From the NCBI RefSeq assembly GCF_024723735.1, contig NZ_JANQDU010000004.1, positions 124,001 through 188,000 on the forward strand: a DNA stretch of 64,000 bases, read 5' to 3'. Shown piece by piece: positions 43,014-52,238 of this stretch (position 1 is its first letter; each line of letters opens with the position of its first letter). A model generated the notes under the pieces. That model did no database searches. It saw only the letters and a program-made list of their open reading frames with translations, and was not told the origin of the DNA. This stretch comes from Frigidibacter sp. ROC022. Its GTDB lineage: Bacteria > Pseudomonadota > Alphaproteobacteria > Rhodobacterales > Rhodobacteraceae. Position numbers and translations under genes: made by a program.

Positions 43014-43927
43014 CCTTCGCCCCCCGAAGCGATGGAATAGAGTTCCGAAGGTTGCAGCAGCAGGTCCAGTCCCAGCTTGATGCAGACCGACAGCACCAGA
43101 ATGGCCAGCAGGATGCGCAGTTGTTCGGCCTTCAGCTTGGTGCCCAGCCTGGTGCCGATCTGAGCCCCGATGACGCCGCCCAGCACCAGCACCAGGGCCA
43201 GGCCCAGATCCACGGTATGGGTCGTCGTGGCGTGCAGCAGGGTGGTGAAGCCGGTGACGAAGATGATCTGGAACAGCGAGGTGCCGATCACCACCTTGGT
43301 CGGCACGCCGAGCAGATAGATCATCGCCGGAACCATGATGAAGCCGCCGCCGACCCCCATGATCGCCGAGAGCACGCCGACCAGCAGGCCGATGCCCAGC
43401 GGCGGCAGCACCGAGATGTAGAGACCCGAGGTGCGGAACTTCATCTTCAGCGGCAGATTGTGCACCCAGTTGTGCCGCCGCCGCTTTGGCTTGGTGCCGG
43501 GTTGGCGGGCACGACGGATCGCGCGCAGGCTCTCGGCGAACATCAGGCTGCCGATGATCCCCAGAAAGACCACGTAGAACAGCTTGACCAGAAGATCGAC
43601 CTGGCCGACCTCGCGCATCGCGGCAAAGATCTGCACCCCGAGCGCAGCGCCGACCAGGCCGCCCACGAGCAGCATCATCCCCATTCGGAGATCCACCGTT
43701 CGTCGCTTGAGATGCGCCAGAACCCCCGAGAAGGACGAGGCCACGATCAGGTCGGCGCCGGTGGCCACCGCGACCGCCGAGGGGATCCCGATGAAGAACA
43801 GCAGCGGGGTCAGCAGGAAGCCGCCGCCGACACCGAACATGCCGGAGAGTATGCCCACCATCATGCCCATTCCCAAAAGGAGAAAGACGTTCACCGATAC
43901 CTCGGCGATGGGAAGGTAAATCTGCAT
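43010..43927 (-). CDS. TSUP-family (TauE/SafE) anion permease
   Basis: A 305-residue membrane protein with two homologous halves, each opening with a glycine-rich motif: GILSGMFGVGGGFLLTPLL and GVLSAIMGVGGGFIMVPAM, the hallmark of TauE/SafE exporters. About eight to nine helices. Family members move sulfite, sulfoacetate or related organosulfur anions. The ATG at 43927 fits; the frame extends to 43966 but adds no helix. It is translationally coupled to the TIGR02186 partner. Confidence 0.9.
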   Translation of the reverse strand: MQIYLPIAEVSVNVFLLLGMGMMVGILSGMFGVGGGFLLTPLLFFIGIPSAVAVATGADLIVASSFSGVLAHLKRRTVDLRMGMMLLVGGLVGAALGVQIFAAMREVGQVDLLVKLFYVVFLGIIGSLMFAESLRAIRRARQPGTKPKRRRHNWVHNLPLKMKFRTSGLYISVLPPLGIGLLVGVLSAIMGVGGGFIMVPAMIYLLGVPTKVVIGTSLFQIIFVTGFTTLLHATTTHTVDLGLALVLVLGGVIGAQIGTRLGTKLKAEQLRILLAILVLSVCIKLGLDLLLQPSELYSIASGGEG

Positions 43928-44106
43928 TTGAGTCAGGGTCCGCGGCGGGCTGTGATTCCGAAACAACTCCGTTCTGGCCGGGGTGTCAAAGGGGCTGGGC
44001 CGGAAAATGCCTTTGCCGCGCCAAGGGTTGCGAAATAGTGTCGGCTGACGCCGATGCGGGCCGGATCGGCGGGGTCATGACCACGCGATCGGGGCAAGGC
44101 ACCCCG

Positions 44107-44910
44107 TCAGAGGCCGGCCAGCGCCCCGCGCAGGACTCGTTCCAGCTTGGCCGCGCCGATCGGGGCCATGGCCTTGGTATGGCTGTGGCTGATCCGTTCG
44201 TCCGACATGCCCGCCGCCATGTTGGTGATGACCGAGACCGCCGCGACCCGCAATCCGAGGAACCGCGCCAGGATCACCTCGGGCACGGTGGACATGCCGA
44301 CCGCGTCCGCGCCCAGGCCCCGGATCGCCCGAATTTCGGCCCGGGTCTCGAAACTGGGGCCGGAATACCAGGCATAGACGCCTTCATGCAGGGTGACCTC
44401 GGCGGCCTTGGCGGCGGCGTGGAGCCGGGCACGGAGCCCTTCGTCATGCGCGTCGGTCATCGGCACGAAGCGGGCGTCGGTCGGCTCTCCGATCAGGGGG
44501 TTGAGACCCGAGAAGTTGATGTGGTCCTCCAGCGCCATGATCTCGCCCGGCCCCATCTCGGGCCGCATCGAGCCCGCGGCATTGGTCAGGATCAGGCTTT
44601 CGGCACCCAATGCCTTCAGCACCTCCAGCGGCAGGCGCATCGCCGCCGCGTCGCCTTTTTCATAGTAATGCGCCCGCCCGCCGAGAATCGCCACCGGGCA
44701 GCCCTCGAGCGTGCCGACGACCAGGTTGGGGTTGTGCCCCGAGACACCGGCATGGGGAAAGCCCGGCAGGTCGGAATAGGGGATGGCGGTGCCCGTCACC
44801 GACTCGGCCAGATGGCCCAGGCCCGAGCCGAGCACCAGCCCGACCCGCACCTCTGTATTGCCGGTCCTCTCGCGGATGTGGTCGGCAAGCTCTTCAGCGT
44901 TCCTTGACAT
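44107..44910 (-). CDS. punA: Purine-nucleoside phosphorylase, PNP-I (trimeric, PunA-type)
   Basis: A 267-residue enzyme: LVLGSGLGHLAE (phosphate loop), GRAHYYEKGD (catalytic-site His and Tyr), LTNAAGSM, YSGPSFETRAEIRAI (with base-contacting Glu) and VGMSTVPEVILA. It phosphorolyses inosine and guanosine. It overlaps the upstream permease gene by 17 bases, the last member of a nucleoside ABC import operon, so imported nucleosides are cleaved at once. Distinct from the hexameric DeoD encoded at 7849-8553. Confidence 0.94.
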   Translation of the reverse strand: MSRNAEELADHIRERTGNTEVRVGLVLGSGLGHLAESVTGTAIPYSDLPGFPHAGVSGHNPNLVVGTLEGCPVAILGGRAHYYEKGDAAAMRLPLEVLKALGAESLILTNAAGSMRPEMGPGEIMALEDHINFSGLNPLIGEPTDARFVPMTDAHDEGLRARLHAAAKAAEVTLHEGVYAWYSGPSFETRAEIRAIRGLGADAVGMSTVPEVILARFLGLRVAAVSVITNMAAGMSDERISHSHTKAMAPIGAAKLERVLRGALAGL

Positions 44911-45871
44911 AGGGCTCTCCTCCGGCGCGGGGCGGGATCGCCTTGCCGACGAAACCTGCCAGGATCACCACGGTCAGGATATAGGGCAGCGCCTGGGTGA
45001 ACTGAACCGGGATCACGAAGAGCCCGAGATCGATGTTCGGATAGAGGTTCGAGATCGCCTCCAGCAGGCCGAACAGCAGGCAGGCATACATCGCATACCA
45101 GGGCCGCCATTTGGCAAAGATCAGCGCCGCCAGGGCGATATAGCCCCGGCCCGCGGTCATCTCGCGGCCGAAATTGGCCCCCTGCGAGGTCGACAGATAA
45201 GAGCCGGCGATGCCGCAGAGCAGGCCGCAGATCAGCACTGCGGTATAGCGCATCCGCACCACCGAGATGCCGGCGGTATCGACCGATTCGGGATTCTCGC
45301 CCACGGCCCGCAGGCGCAGGCCGAACCGGGTGCGGAACAGCAGCCACCAGGTCAGCGGCACCAGAAGGAAACCGATATAGACCAGCGGCTTGTGCCCCGA
45401 GATCAGGTCGGAATAGATCGGCCCGATCAAGGGCACGTCGCGCAGCGCGTTGGCGAAGGGCAGGGTGATCTCGCCGAACCGCGCCGCGCCTTCCAGCGTC
45501 GGTGTCTGGCCGCCCTTGCCATACCAGGCATTGCCGATCACCACCGTCAGCCCCGAGGCGAGGAAGTTGATTGCCACGCCCGAGATCAGCTGATTGCCGC
45601 GAAAGGTGATCGAAGCCAGCCCGTGGATCAGGGAGAAGATGATCGAGGCGCCGCAGCCGAACAGAAGCCCCACCCAGGCCGATCCGGTCTCATAGGCCGC
45701 CGCCGCCGAAACGAAGGCGGAAATCAGCATCTTGCCTTCCAGCCCGATGTCGAAAATCCCGGAGCGTTCCGAATAGAGCCCGGCCAGGCAGGCGATCAGC
45801 AGCACGGTGGCCAGACGGATCGTCGAATCGAAGGTCGCGATCAGTTGCGAGAAGACATGCAGGAAATCCAT
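44894..45871 (-). CDS. Nucleoside ABC transporter permease (NupQ-like)
   Basis: A 325-residue BPD_transp_2 permease with about eight helices: ERSGIFDIGLEGKMLISAF near the N-terminus (the family's conserved loop) and VRMRYTAVLICGLLCGIAGSYL. Works with the permease at 45931 and the ATPase at 47052. A 59-base gap separates it from the preceding permease gene. Confidence 0.92.
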   Translation of the reverse strand: MDFLHVFSQLIATFDSTIRLATVLLIACLAGLYSERSGIFDIGLEGKMLISAFVSAAAAYETGSAWVGLLFGCGASIIFSLIHGLASITFRGNQLISGVAINFLASGLTVVIGNAWYGKGGQTPTLEGAARFGEITLPFANALRDVPLIGPIYSDLISGHKPLVYIGFLLVPLTWWLLFRTRFGLRLRAVGENPESVDTAGISVVRMRYTAVLICGLLCGIAGSYLSTSQGANFGREMTAGRGYIALAALIFAKWRPWYAMYACLLFGLLEAISNLYPNIDLGLFVIPVQFTQALPYILTVVILAGFVGKAIPPRAGGEPYVKER

Positions 45872-45930
45872 GGCTCAGCCCCCCGACCGGATCAGCGTCG
45901 CGCTGACAATGTGGCGTGAAACGCATGCAC

Positions 45931-47052
45931 TCATTTCGACACCGCCTTCGCCGGGGCGCGCAAGCGCAGGAACATGGCCTCGAGCGGGTAGCGGACCAGA
46001 TTGTCCAGCGCCCCGGTGAACAGGATGATCAGCGCCTGTATGACCAGAACCATCTCGCGGCTGATCCGGTTGTTGAACTCGAACAACAGCTCGAACCCGC
46101 CCTGGGTCAGCGCCCCGAACAGGATCGCCGCCAGCACGATGCCGATCGGATGCGAGCGGCCCATGAGTGATACCGCGATGCCGACGAAGCCGGCGCCTTC
46201 GACGAAGTCACGGATCAGCCGCTCCTGTTCACCCATCACCACATTGATCGCCAGCATTCCGGCCAGCGCACCCGAGATCAGCATGGTGACCAGGGTGATC
46301 TTCACTGCCGGGATGCCGGCATAGCGGGCCGCGCTTTCCGAGTGGCCGAAGGCACGCATCTGGTAGCCCATGCGGGTGCGCCAGATCAGGAACCAGACCA
46401 GCACCGCCGCCGCCAGCGCCAGGATGAAGGCGAAGTTCAGCGGCGCCGAGCGGGAAAAGTTGATGCCGAAGGGCGCCAGCATCTCATGCGCCGAGGGCAG
46501 GTGAGCCGCGGCCGGAAACTTGACCGTCTCGGCACTTTGGGTGTCCGGGTTCTTCAGCCAGCCGTTCAGCAGATAGCCCATGACGGCGCCCGCGATCAGG
46601 TTGAACATGATCGTGGTGATGACGATATGGCTGCCGCGCTTGGCCTGAAGATAGGCCGGAATCGCGGCCCATCCGGCACCGAACAGCATCGCGCCCAGGG
46701 TGCACCAGACCAGCGCAATCGTCCAATGCGGCACCAGCCAGGACGGCAGGAACAACATGGGCAGCGCCACGCCAAGACCGGCGACCCAGGCCTGGCCTTC
46801 GCCGCCGATGTTGAAGAGCTTGGCGTGAAAGGCCACCGCCACCGCGAGACCGGTGAAGATGTAGTTGGTCGCGTAGTAGAGCGTATAGCCCCAGCCACTG
46901 GTCGATCCGAAGGCGCCCTTGATCATCACCGCCAGCGCGTGGAACGGGTTTTCGCCGATCGCGGCGACGACCAGCCCGGCGGCGACGAAGGCCAGCGACA
47001 GCGAGATCAGCGGAATCAGGACCACATCGGCCCAACGCGGCATCTTGTCCAT
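45931..47052 (-). CDS. Nucleoside ABC transporter permease (NupP-like)
   Basis: A 373-residue BPD_transp_2 permease with about nine helices; AKLFNIGGEGQAWVAGL and GHSESAARYAGIPAVKITLV are conserved cytoplasmic loops of BMP-type transporters. The ATG overlaps the ATPase stop by one base (TGATG). Confidence 0.92.
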   Translation of the reverse strand: MDKMPRWADVVLIPLISLSLAFVAAGLVVAAIGENPFHALAVMIKGAFGSTSGWGYTLYYATNYIFTGLAVAVAFHAKLFNIGGEGQAWVAGLGVALPMLFLPSWLVPHWTIALVWCTLGAMLFGAGWAAIPAYLQAKRGSHIVITTIMFNLIAGAVMGYLLNGWLKNPDTQSAETVKFPAAAHLPSAHEMLAPFGINFSRSAPLNFAFILALAAAVLVWFLIWRTRMGYQMRAFGHSESAARYAGIPAVKITLVTMLISGALAGMLAINVVMGEQERLIRDFVEGAGFVGIAVSLMGRSHPIGIVLAAILFGALTQGGFELLFEFNNRISREMVLVIQALIILFTGALDNLVRYPLEAMFLRLRAPAKAVSK

Positions 47053-48611
47053 CAGCCAGCCACCCCTGCCATCAACAGCCCCAATTCCCGTTCGTTGGTC
47101 TCGGAAGGCAGCTTCTCGCCCATGATCCTGCCGTCGAACATCACCGCGATCCGGTCGCTGAGCGACATGATCTCGTCCAGCTCGACCGAGACCAGCAGGA
47201 TCGCCTTGCCCTCGTCACGCAGTTGCACGATTCGCTGGTGAATGAACTCGATGGCGCCGATGTCGACGCCGCGGGTCGGCTGGCCGATCAGCAGCAGGTC
47301 GGGATTGCGCTCGATCTCGCGGGCCAGGACGATCTTCTGCTGGTTGCCGCCGGAAAAGCTCTTGGCCGTCAGCGACGGGATCGGCGGCCTGACGTCGAAA
47401 CGCTGCATCTTGGCCAGGGTCTCGGCCTTGATCGCGGCATTGTCCATCAGCAGGCGGTTCCTCTGATAGGCCGGATCGTGGTGATAACCGAAGATGGTGT
47501 TTTCCCATGCCTCGAACTCCATGATCAGCCCCTCGGACTGGCGGTCCTCGGGGACATGGGCGATGCCGCGTTCGCGGCGTGACTGGCCATCGGAACGGGC
47601 ACCGGTCAGGTCGATCGGCTGCCCGTTCAACATCACGCTTCCGGTGCCTTCCGCATAGCCGCCCAGAAGCTCCAGCAGCTCCGATTGGCCATTGCCCGCC
47701 ACCCCGGCGATGCCGAGGATTTCCCCGGCCCGGACCTCGAAGCTGACGCCTTTCAGCCGCTCTACCTTGCTGTCGTCGCGAATCCGCAGATCCTCGACCT
47801 TCAGCACCACATCGCCCGGCGTCGCCGGCTTCTTGTCGACCCGCAGCAGCACCTTGCGGCCGACCATCAGCTCGGCCAGCTGTTCGGGCGAGGTTTCGGC
47901 GGTCTTGACCGTGGCCACGATCTCGCCCCGGCGCATGACCGAGACATTGTCGGTGATCTCCATGATCTCCCGCAGCTTGTGGGTGATCAGGATGATGGTC
48001 TTGCCCTGCTCCTTGAGCCCGTTGAGGATGCGGAACAGATGGTCGGCCTCGTCCGGTGTCAGGACGCCGGTGGGCTCGTCCAGGATCAGTATCTCGGCCT
48101 GGCGATACAGCGCCTTGAGGATCTCCACCCGCTGCCGGTGCCCGACCGAAAGGTCCTGCACCACCGCGTCGGGGTCCACGTCCAGTTCATATTCCTCGCC
48201 GAGCCGCTTCAACTCGGCCCGCGCCTTGGACAGCGATGGCGCCAGTAGGGCGCCTTCCTCGACGCCGAGAATGACGTTCTCGACGACGGTGAAATTCTCG
48301 ACCAGCTTGAAATGCTGGAAAACCATGCCGATGCCGGCGGCGATCGCGGCCTGGCTGTTGGGGATGCTGGTGGGTTTGCCGTCGATCAGGATTTCGCCCG
48401 AGTCGGCCTTGTAGAACCCGTAGAGGATCGACATCAGGGTCGATTTTCCGGCGCCGTTTTCGCCCACGATGCCGTGGATCGTGCCGTCTTCGACCCGGAT
48501 CGAGATATCCTTGTTCGCCTGCACCGGCCCGAAGGCCTTGGAAATGCCGCGCAGTTCGATGGCTGGGGCGGCCGTTGCCGACCGCCCCGCCTGTTCTGAT
48601 GTCATAGTCAC
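47052..48611 (-). CDS. Nucleoside ABC transporter ATPase (NupO/RbsA-like, two domains)
   Basis: A 519-residue double ATPase. N-terminal domain: GENGAGKSTLMSILYG, LSVGHRQRVEILKA (signature) and LILDEPTGVLTP. C-terminal domain: a degenerate Walker A (GVAGNGQSEL), FSGGNQQKIVLARE and LLIGQPTRGVD. One intact and one degenerate site is normal for sugar/nucleoside importers. GTG at 48611 or ATG at 48605 may be the start; 11 bases separate it from the binding-protein stop. Confidence 0.94.
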   Translation of the reverse strand: MTMTSEQAGRSATAAPAIELRGISKAFGPVQANKDISIRVEDGTIHGIVGENGAGKSTLMSILYGFYKADSGEILIDGKPTSIPNSQAAIAAGIGMVFQHFKLVENFTVVENVILGVEEGALLAPSLSKARAELKRLGEEYELDVDPDAVVQDLSVGHRQRVEILKALYRQAEILILDEPTGVLTPDEADHLFRILNGLKEQGKTIILITHKLREIMEITDNVSVMRRGEIVATVKTAETSPEQLAELMVGRKVLLRVDKKPATPGDVVLKVEDLRIRDDSKVERLKGVSFEVRAGEILGIAGVAGNGQSELLELLGGYAEGTGSVMLNGQPIDLTGARSDGQSRRERGIAHVPEDRQSEGLIMEFEAWENTIFGYHHDPAYQRNRLLMDNAAIKAETLAKMQRFDVRPPIPSLTAKSFSGGNQQKIVLAREIERNPDLLLIGQPTRGVDIGAIEFIHQRIVQLRDEGKAILLVSVELDEIMSLSDRIAVMFDGRIMGEKLPSETNERELGLLMAGVAG

Positions 48612-48622
48612 GCCGGCTGCCC

Positions 48623-49612
48623 TTACATCACCGGGCAGGTATCGTCGTCTTCGTAGTTGTGGACCGTGATCGAGCCATCGACGATGGCTTTCTTGGCGGC
48701 CTCGACGGCGGCGGCGATTTCGGGGGTCCAGACCGGTTCGTTGTATTCGTCAACCGCGACATCCACGCCGCCGTTGGCCACGCCCATCACGAAGGCGCCC
48801 ATCTCGACATCCTCGCCCGCCTTGAACGCGTCGTAGACCGCATTGTCGACCCGCTTGAGCACCGAGGTCAGCACCGAACCGGGATGCAGATAGTTCTGGT
48901 TCGAGTCGACTCCGACCGAGAAGATGCCCTCGTCGGCGGCGGTCTGCAGCACGCCGGCGCCGGTGCCGCCCGCGGCGGCATAGACCACGTCCGCACCCTG
49001 GGCGATCTGCGCTTTGGTCAGCTCGGCGCCCTTCACCGGGTCGTTCCAGGCCGCGGGGGTGGTGCCGGTCATGTTCTGGATCACCTTGGCGTCCGGATCG
49101 GTGGCCTTGACCCCCTGCACATAGCCGCAGGCGAAGGCGCGGATCAGCGGCACGTCCATGCCCCCGATGAAGCCGACCACCCCCGATTTCGAGGCCGTGG
49201 CGGCGGCGACACCGGCCAGGTAGCTGCCTTCGTCGGCACGGAACGTCACCGAGCGGACGTTGGGTTGATCGACCACGGTGTCGATGACCACGAACTTGGT
49301 GTCGGGATAATCCGGCGCCACGTCGTTCAGCGGCGATTCGAACGAGAAGCCGGTCATCACGATCGGGTTGTTGCCGGCATCGGCAAAGCGGCGCAGCGCC
49401 TGCTCGCGCTGTGCTTCCGAGGACAGCTCGATCTCCGAGAAGGTGCCGCCGGTTTCCTCGGCCCAGCGTTTCGCGCCGTTGTAGGCGGCTTCGTTGAAGG
49501 ATTTGTCGAATTTTCCGCCAAGGTCGAAAATGATGGCGGGATCGGCCAGCGCCGCGCCTGCGGTCAGCGCCAAAGCAGCGGCAGCGCCAAGAAACTTGGT
49601 GTATGCGGTCAT
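48623..49612 (-). CDS. BMP-family nucleoside-binding protein
   Basis: A 329-residue secreted protein with signal peptide ending GAALA (residues 1-23); no lipobox Cys, so it is soluble in the periplasm. AIIFDLGGKFDKSFNEAAYNG (the BMP signature with the DKSFN motif), VVFIGG-type GFIGGMDVPLI and TGFSFES follow. BMP proteins bind purine nucleosides. First gene of the five-gene import operon. A promoter-like pair lies at 49700-49729. Confidence 0.93.
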   Translation of the reverse strand: MTAYTKFLGAAAALALTAGAALADPAIIFDLGGKFDKSFNEAAYNGAKRWAEETGGTFSEIELSSEAQREQALRRFADAGNNPIVMTGFSFESPLNDVAPDYPDTKFVVIDTVVDQPNVRSVTFRADEGSYLAGVAAATASKSGVVGFIGGMDVPLIRAFACGYVQGVKATDPDAKVIQNMTGTTPAAWNDPVKGAELTKAQIAQGADVVYAAAGGTGAGVLQTAADEGIFSVGVDSNQNYLHPGSVLTSVLKRVDNAVYDAFKAGEDVEMGAFVMGVANGGVDVAVDEYNEPVWTPEIAAAVEAAKKAIVDGSITVHNYEDDDTCPVM

Positions 49613-49699
49613 ATGAGACTCCCCGGTCCTGGTTGCGGCGCATCCGGCCCGATGCCGGGCGCCTGTCATCGCCGGGCCTTTTCGGCCCGTTCATCGGTC

Positions 49700-49729
49700 G
49701 ATTAGGGCGAAGGGGTCGGAAGCCGTCAA
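49700..49729 (-). promoter_or_regulatory. Candidate promoter of the nucleoside import operon
   Basis: Minus-strand TTGACG (49729-49724) and CTAATC (49705-49700) with an 18-base spacer, about 90 bases ahead of the binding-protein start. A small hairpin (CGGGCC/GGCCCG, 49673-49689) follows in the leader. Confidence 0.35.
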
Positions 49730-49796
49730 TAGCGATTCGGTGAAAATCGCATGCCGGCCCCGTGATTTGGCTGCTGCCGGTCCTGATGACGCTGGG

Positions 49797-50273
49797 TCAT
49801 GGCCGCGGTCTGGCAGTGTCCCCGGCTCCGGCTGACGGCACCAGCGACAGGCGCATCACCAGCGCATCTCTGGAACCGCCATCGGGGTGCCTGTAATAGG
49901 CCGGGCGCCGCGCGATCTCGGCGAATCCCGCGTCGTGGTAAAGCGCGATGGCCGCGGCATTGTCGGCGGCCACTTCCAGAAGCATGACTTCGGCCCGGCG
50001 CTGCCTGGCGGTGGCGAGGCAGCCGTCGAGCAACCGGCGACCCAATCCCTTGCGGCGGGCCTCGGGCGCAACGGCGAGGGTCAGCAACTCGGCCTCGTCC
50101 GCCACGACTCGGGCAAGGGCGAAACCCTGCGGTTCGGCAACCATGAAACAATGGACCGAGGCCAGCAGATCGACGATTTCCCCTGCGCTCCAGGGCCGGG
50201 GCACGGTGAAACAGCGGGCATGGAGGGCGGCCATGTGGGTGGGCGAAAGCCCCGACGCCCGGGCGCCGATCAC
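49797..50273 (-). CDS. rimI: Ribosomal-protein-alanine N-acetyltransferase
   Basis: A 158-residue GNAT protein: ELLTLAVAPEARRKGLGRRLL holds the acetyl-CoA loop (RRKGLG), then EVAADNAAAIALYHDAGF, the RimI-like C-terminal motif (xxNxxAxxLYxxxGF). It starts at GTG 50273, overlapping the tsaB stop (GTGA), a pairing typical of rimI-tsaB. Acetylates the N-terminus of S18 in E. coli. Confidence 0.9.
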   Translation of the reverse strand: MIGARASGLSPTHMAALHARCFTVPRPWSAGEIVDLLASVHCFMVAEPQGFALARVVADEAELLTLAVAPEARRKGLGRRLLDGCLATARQRRAEVMLLEVAADNAAAIALYHDAGFAEIARRPAYYRHPDGGSRDALVMRLSLVPSAGAGDTARPRP

Positions 50274-50914
50274 GGCAGCATCACGGGCGCCGGGTGCCGC
50301 GATGGCGCCGCATCGGCCGCGCGCAGATAGAGAGGCGCCGGCGGCGGCGCGGGCTCGCCGCCGGTCAGCCTGGCATGGGCAATGCGGGCGATGTTCCGGG
50401 CCAGCGTTTCGGGCGTCACTGGCGGAAGATGTCCGGCCGGCAGCCCGGAAATGTCGCCGCGGCTGGCCGCCAGCCCGTCGAGCGGCAGCGCGTCGCCGCT
50501 GGCCAGCAGGGCAGGGCCGTGGGCGCCCTCGCCGAAACGCTGGGCATAGACCTCCCCCCGCCGCGCATCCAGCGCAACGAGGCAGGGCCGGGGCAGGTCC
50601 AGTGCCTCGGCCTCGAAGCGGCTGACCCCATGGGCGGGCAGGTTCAGCGCCAGGGCAAAACCCCGCGCCGCCGAAACCGCGATCCGGACTCCGGTGAAAT
50701 TGCCCGGCCCGGTGCCGCAGGCCAGGGCGCTCAGATCTGCGTAGCCCAGGCCCTGTTCGGCCAGCATCTCGGACAGCAGATCGACCAGCCGCTCGGCCTG
50801 GCCACGCTCCATCGCCTCGACGCGGGCATCCAGCAGATCCGCGCCACGCAGCAGCGCGGCGGCGCAGTGCGGACCCGCGGTGTCAAAGGCAAGGATCAGC
50901 GGGGCAGGGGGCAC
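50270..50914 (-). CDS. tsaB: tRNA threonylcarbamoyladenosine synthesis protein TsaB
   Basis: A 214-residue ASKHA-fold protein: ILAFDTAGPHCAAAL at the N-terminus, ALACGTGPGNFTGVRIAVSAARG (the GPGSFTGxRIG-like signature near residue 67) and VALDARRGEVYAQ. It supports TsaD in making t6A37 of ANN-decoding tRNAs. The start is GTG at 50914. Confidence 0.94.
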   Translation of the reverse strand: MPPAPLILAFDTAGPHCAAALLRGADLLDARVEAMERGQAERLVDLLSEMLAEQGLGYADLSALACGTGPGNFTGVRIAVSAARGFALALNLPAHGVSRFEAEALDLPRPCLVALDARRGEVYAQRFGEGAHGPALLASGDALPLDGLAASRGDISGLPAGHLPPVTPETLARNIARIAHARLTGGEPAPPPAPLYLRAADAAPSRHPAPVMLP

Positions 50915-50935
50915 GCGACAGACGGACCGGAGGCC

Positions 50936-51499
50936 TCAGGCGGCGACCGGGCGCACCTCGATCACTTCGGGGATGTAGTGGCGCAGCAGGTTCTCGATGC
51001 CCTTCTTCAGGGTCAGTGTCGACGAGGGGCATCCGGCGCAGGCGCCCTGCATGTGCAGATAGACCACCCCGCGGTCGAAGCCGTGAAAGGTGATGTCGCC
51101 GCCGTCCTGGGCCACCGCCGGGCGCACCCTGGTGTCGAGCAATTCCTTGATCTGCTCGACGATCGCGCCATCCGGCCCGTCATGCGTGGCATGGCCGGCG
51201 GCGCCGCCATTGCCGGTCGCCAGCGCCGGTTGGCCGGACTGGAAATGCTCCATGATCGCACCCAGAATGGCGGGCTTGATATGATCCCATGCGACGTTGT
51301 CGGATTTGGTCACGGTGATGAAATCGCTGCCGAGGAACACCCCGGTCACGTCGCCGACCGCAAAGACCCGCGCGGCGAGCGGCGAGGCGCTGGCCGACTC
51401 GGGGGCCGGGAAGTCTGCAGTGCCGCTGTCGAGCACCGCCTGGCCGGGCAGGAATTTCAGCGTTGCGGGGTTGGGCGTGGTCTCGGTCTGGATGAACAT
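50936..51499 (-). CDS. Fe-S cluster scaffold/carrier, Nfu type
   Basis: A 187-residue protein with an N-terminal Nfu_N domain (MFIQTETTPNPATLKFLPG) and a C-terminal NifU domain containing GACAGCPSS, the CxxC that bridges a [4Fe-4S] cluster between subunits. It delivers clusters to apo-proteins. It lies 21 bases upstream of tsaB on the same strand. Confidence 0.94.
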   Translation of the reverse strand: MFIQTETTPNPATLKFLPGQAVLDSGTADFPAPESASASPLAARVFAVGDVTGVFLGSDFITVTKSDNVAWDHIKPAILGAIMEHFQSGQPALATGNGGAAGHATHDGPDGAIVEQIKELLDTRVRPAVAQDGGDITFHGFDRGVVYLHMQGACAGCPSSTLTLKKGIENLLRHYIPEVIEVRPVAA

Positions 51500-51593
51500 C
51501 GGCGCGGTTCCTTCGTGCTGATCCAGATATGCCCTTTCCGACAGGAAAGGTCAAGAATTGTGGAATCATTCTAAACAGTGCCGCGGCGGCCGG

Positions 51594-52049
51594 TCAGGTG
51601 ACGGCCTCCAGCCGCTCTTTCGACATTTCTCCCGGCACGATGGTGACCGGTATCGGCAAGGAGCCGGCGCTGCGGGTCATGGCCAGAACCAGCGGCCCCG
51701 GCCCGGCCTTGTCCGATCCGGCGCCCAGGACCAGCACCCCGATCGAGCTGTCCTCGCGGACCTGGGCCAGAATCTCCGGCACCGCCTCGCCCTCGCGGAT
51801 CACCAGTTCCGGGTCCACCCCCTGGCGGTCGCGCATCCATTTGGCAAAGACCTCGAAATGCGCCACGATTCGCTCTCGGGCCTCCTCGCGCATGATGTCG
51901 CCCACACCGATCCAGTGCTGGAACTCGTCGGGCGGAATGATCGACAGGATCGTCACCCCGGCGCCGGTATGGGCGGCCCGCATTGCCGCGAACCGCATGG
52001 CGTTCAGACATTCTCGGCTGTCGTCCAGCACCACAAGGAATTTGCGCAT
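51594..52049 (-). CDS. Universal stress protein, UspA family
   Basis: A 151-residue single-domain protein: RKFLVVLDDSRECLNAMRFA at the start and a C-terminal VLVLGAGSDKAGPGPL followed by VTIVPG. The ATP-binding G-2x-G-9x-G(S/T) motif appears incomplete (GAGSDKAGPGPL), so nucleotide binding is uncertain. Alone between nfu and the aminotransferase gene. Confidence 0.85.
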   Translation of the reverse strand: MRKFLVVLDDSRECLNAMRFAAMRAAHTGAGVTILSIIPPDEFQHWIGVGDIMREEARERIVAHFEVFAKWMRDRQGVDPELVIREGEAVPEILAQVREDSSIGVLVLGAGSDKAGPGPLVLAMTRSAGSLPIPVTIVPGEMSKERLEAVT

Positions 52050-52238
52050 CAGATATCTCCCGCCGGCGGAGTGTGGCGCAGCCGGACCGGCTCCGCAATG
52101 GGTCCGATGATTTTGTCCTTCGCAATCAAGGGGTCGGGCGCCTGCGTGCGCCGCCGTGTCGGCGGCGGCGGCCGGCCGTGCAACGGCAAGCCCGGAGTCG
52201 CTGCGACAATTGCACCCAGGAGGCGGGTCATGCCACCC

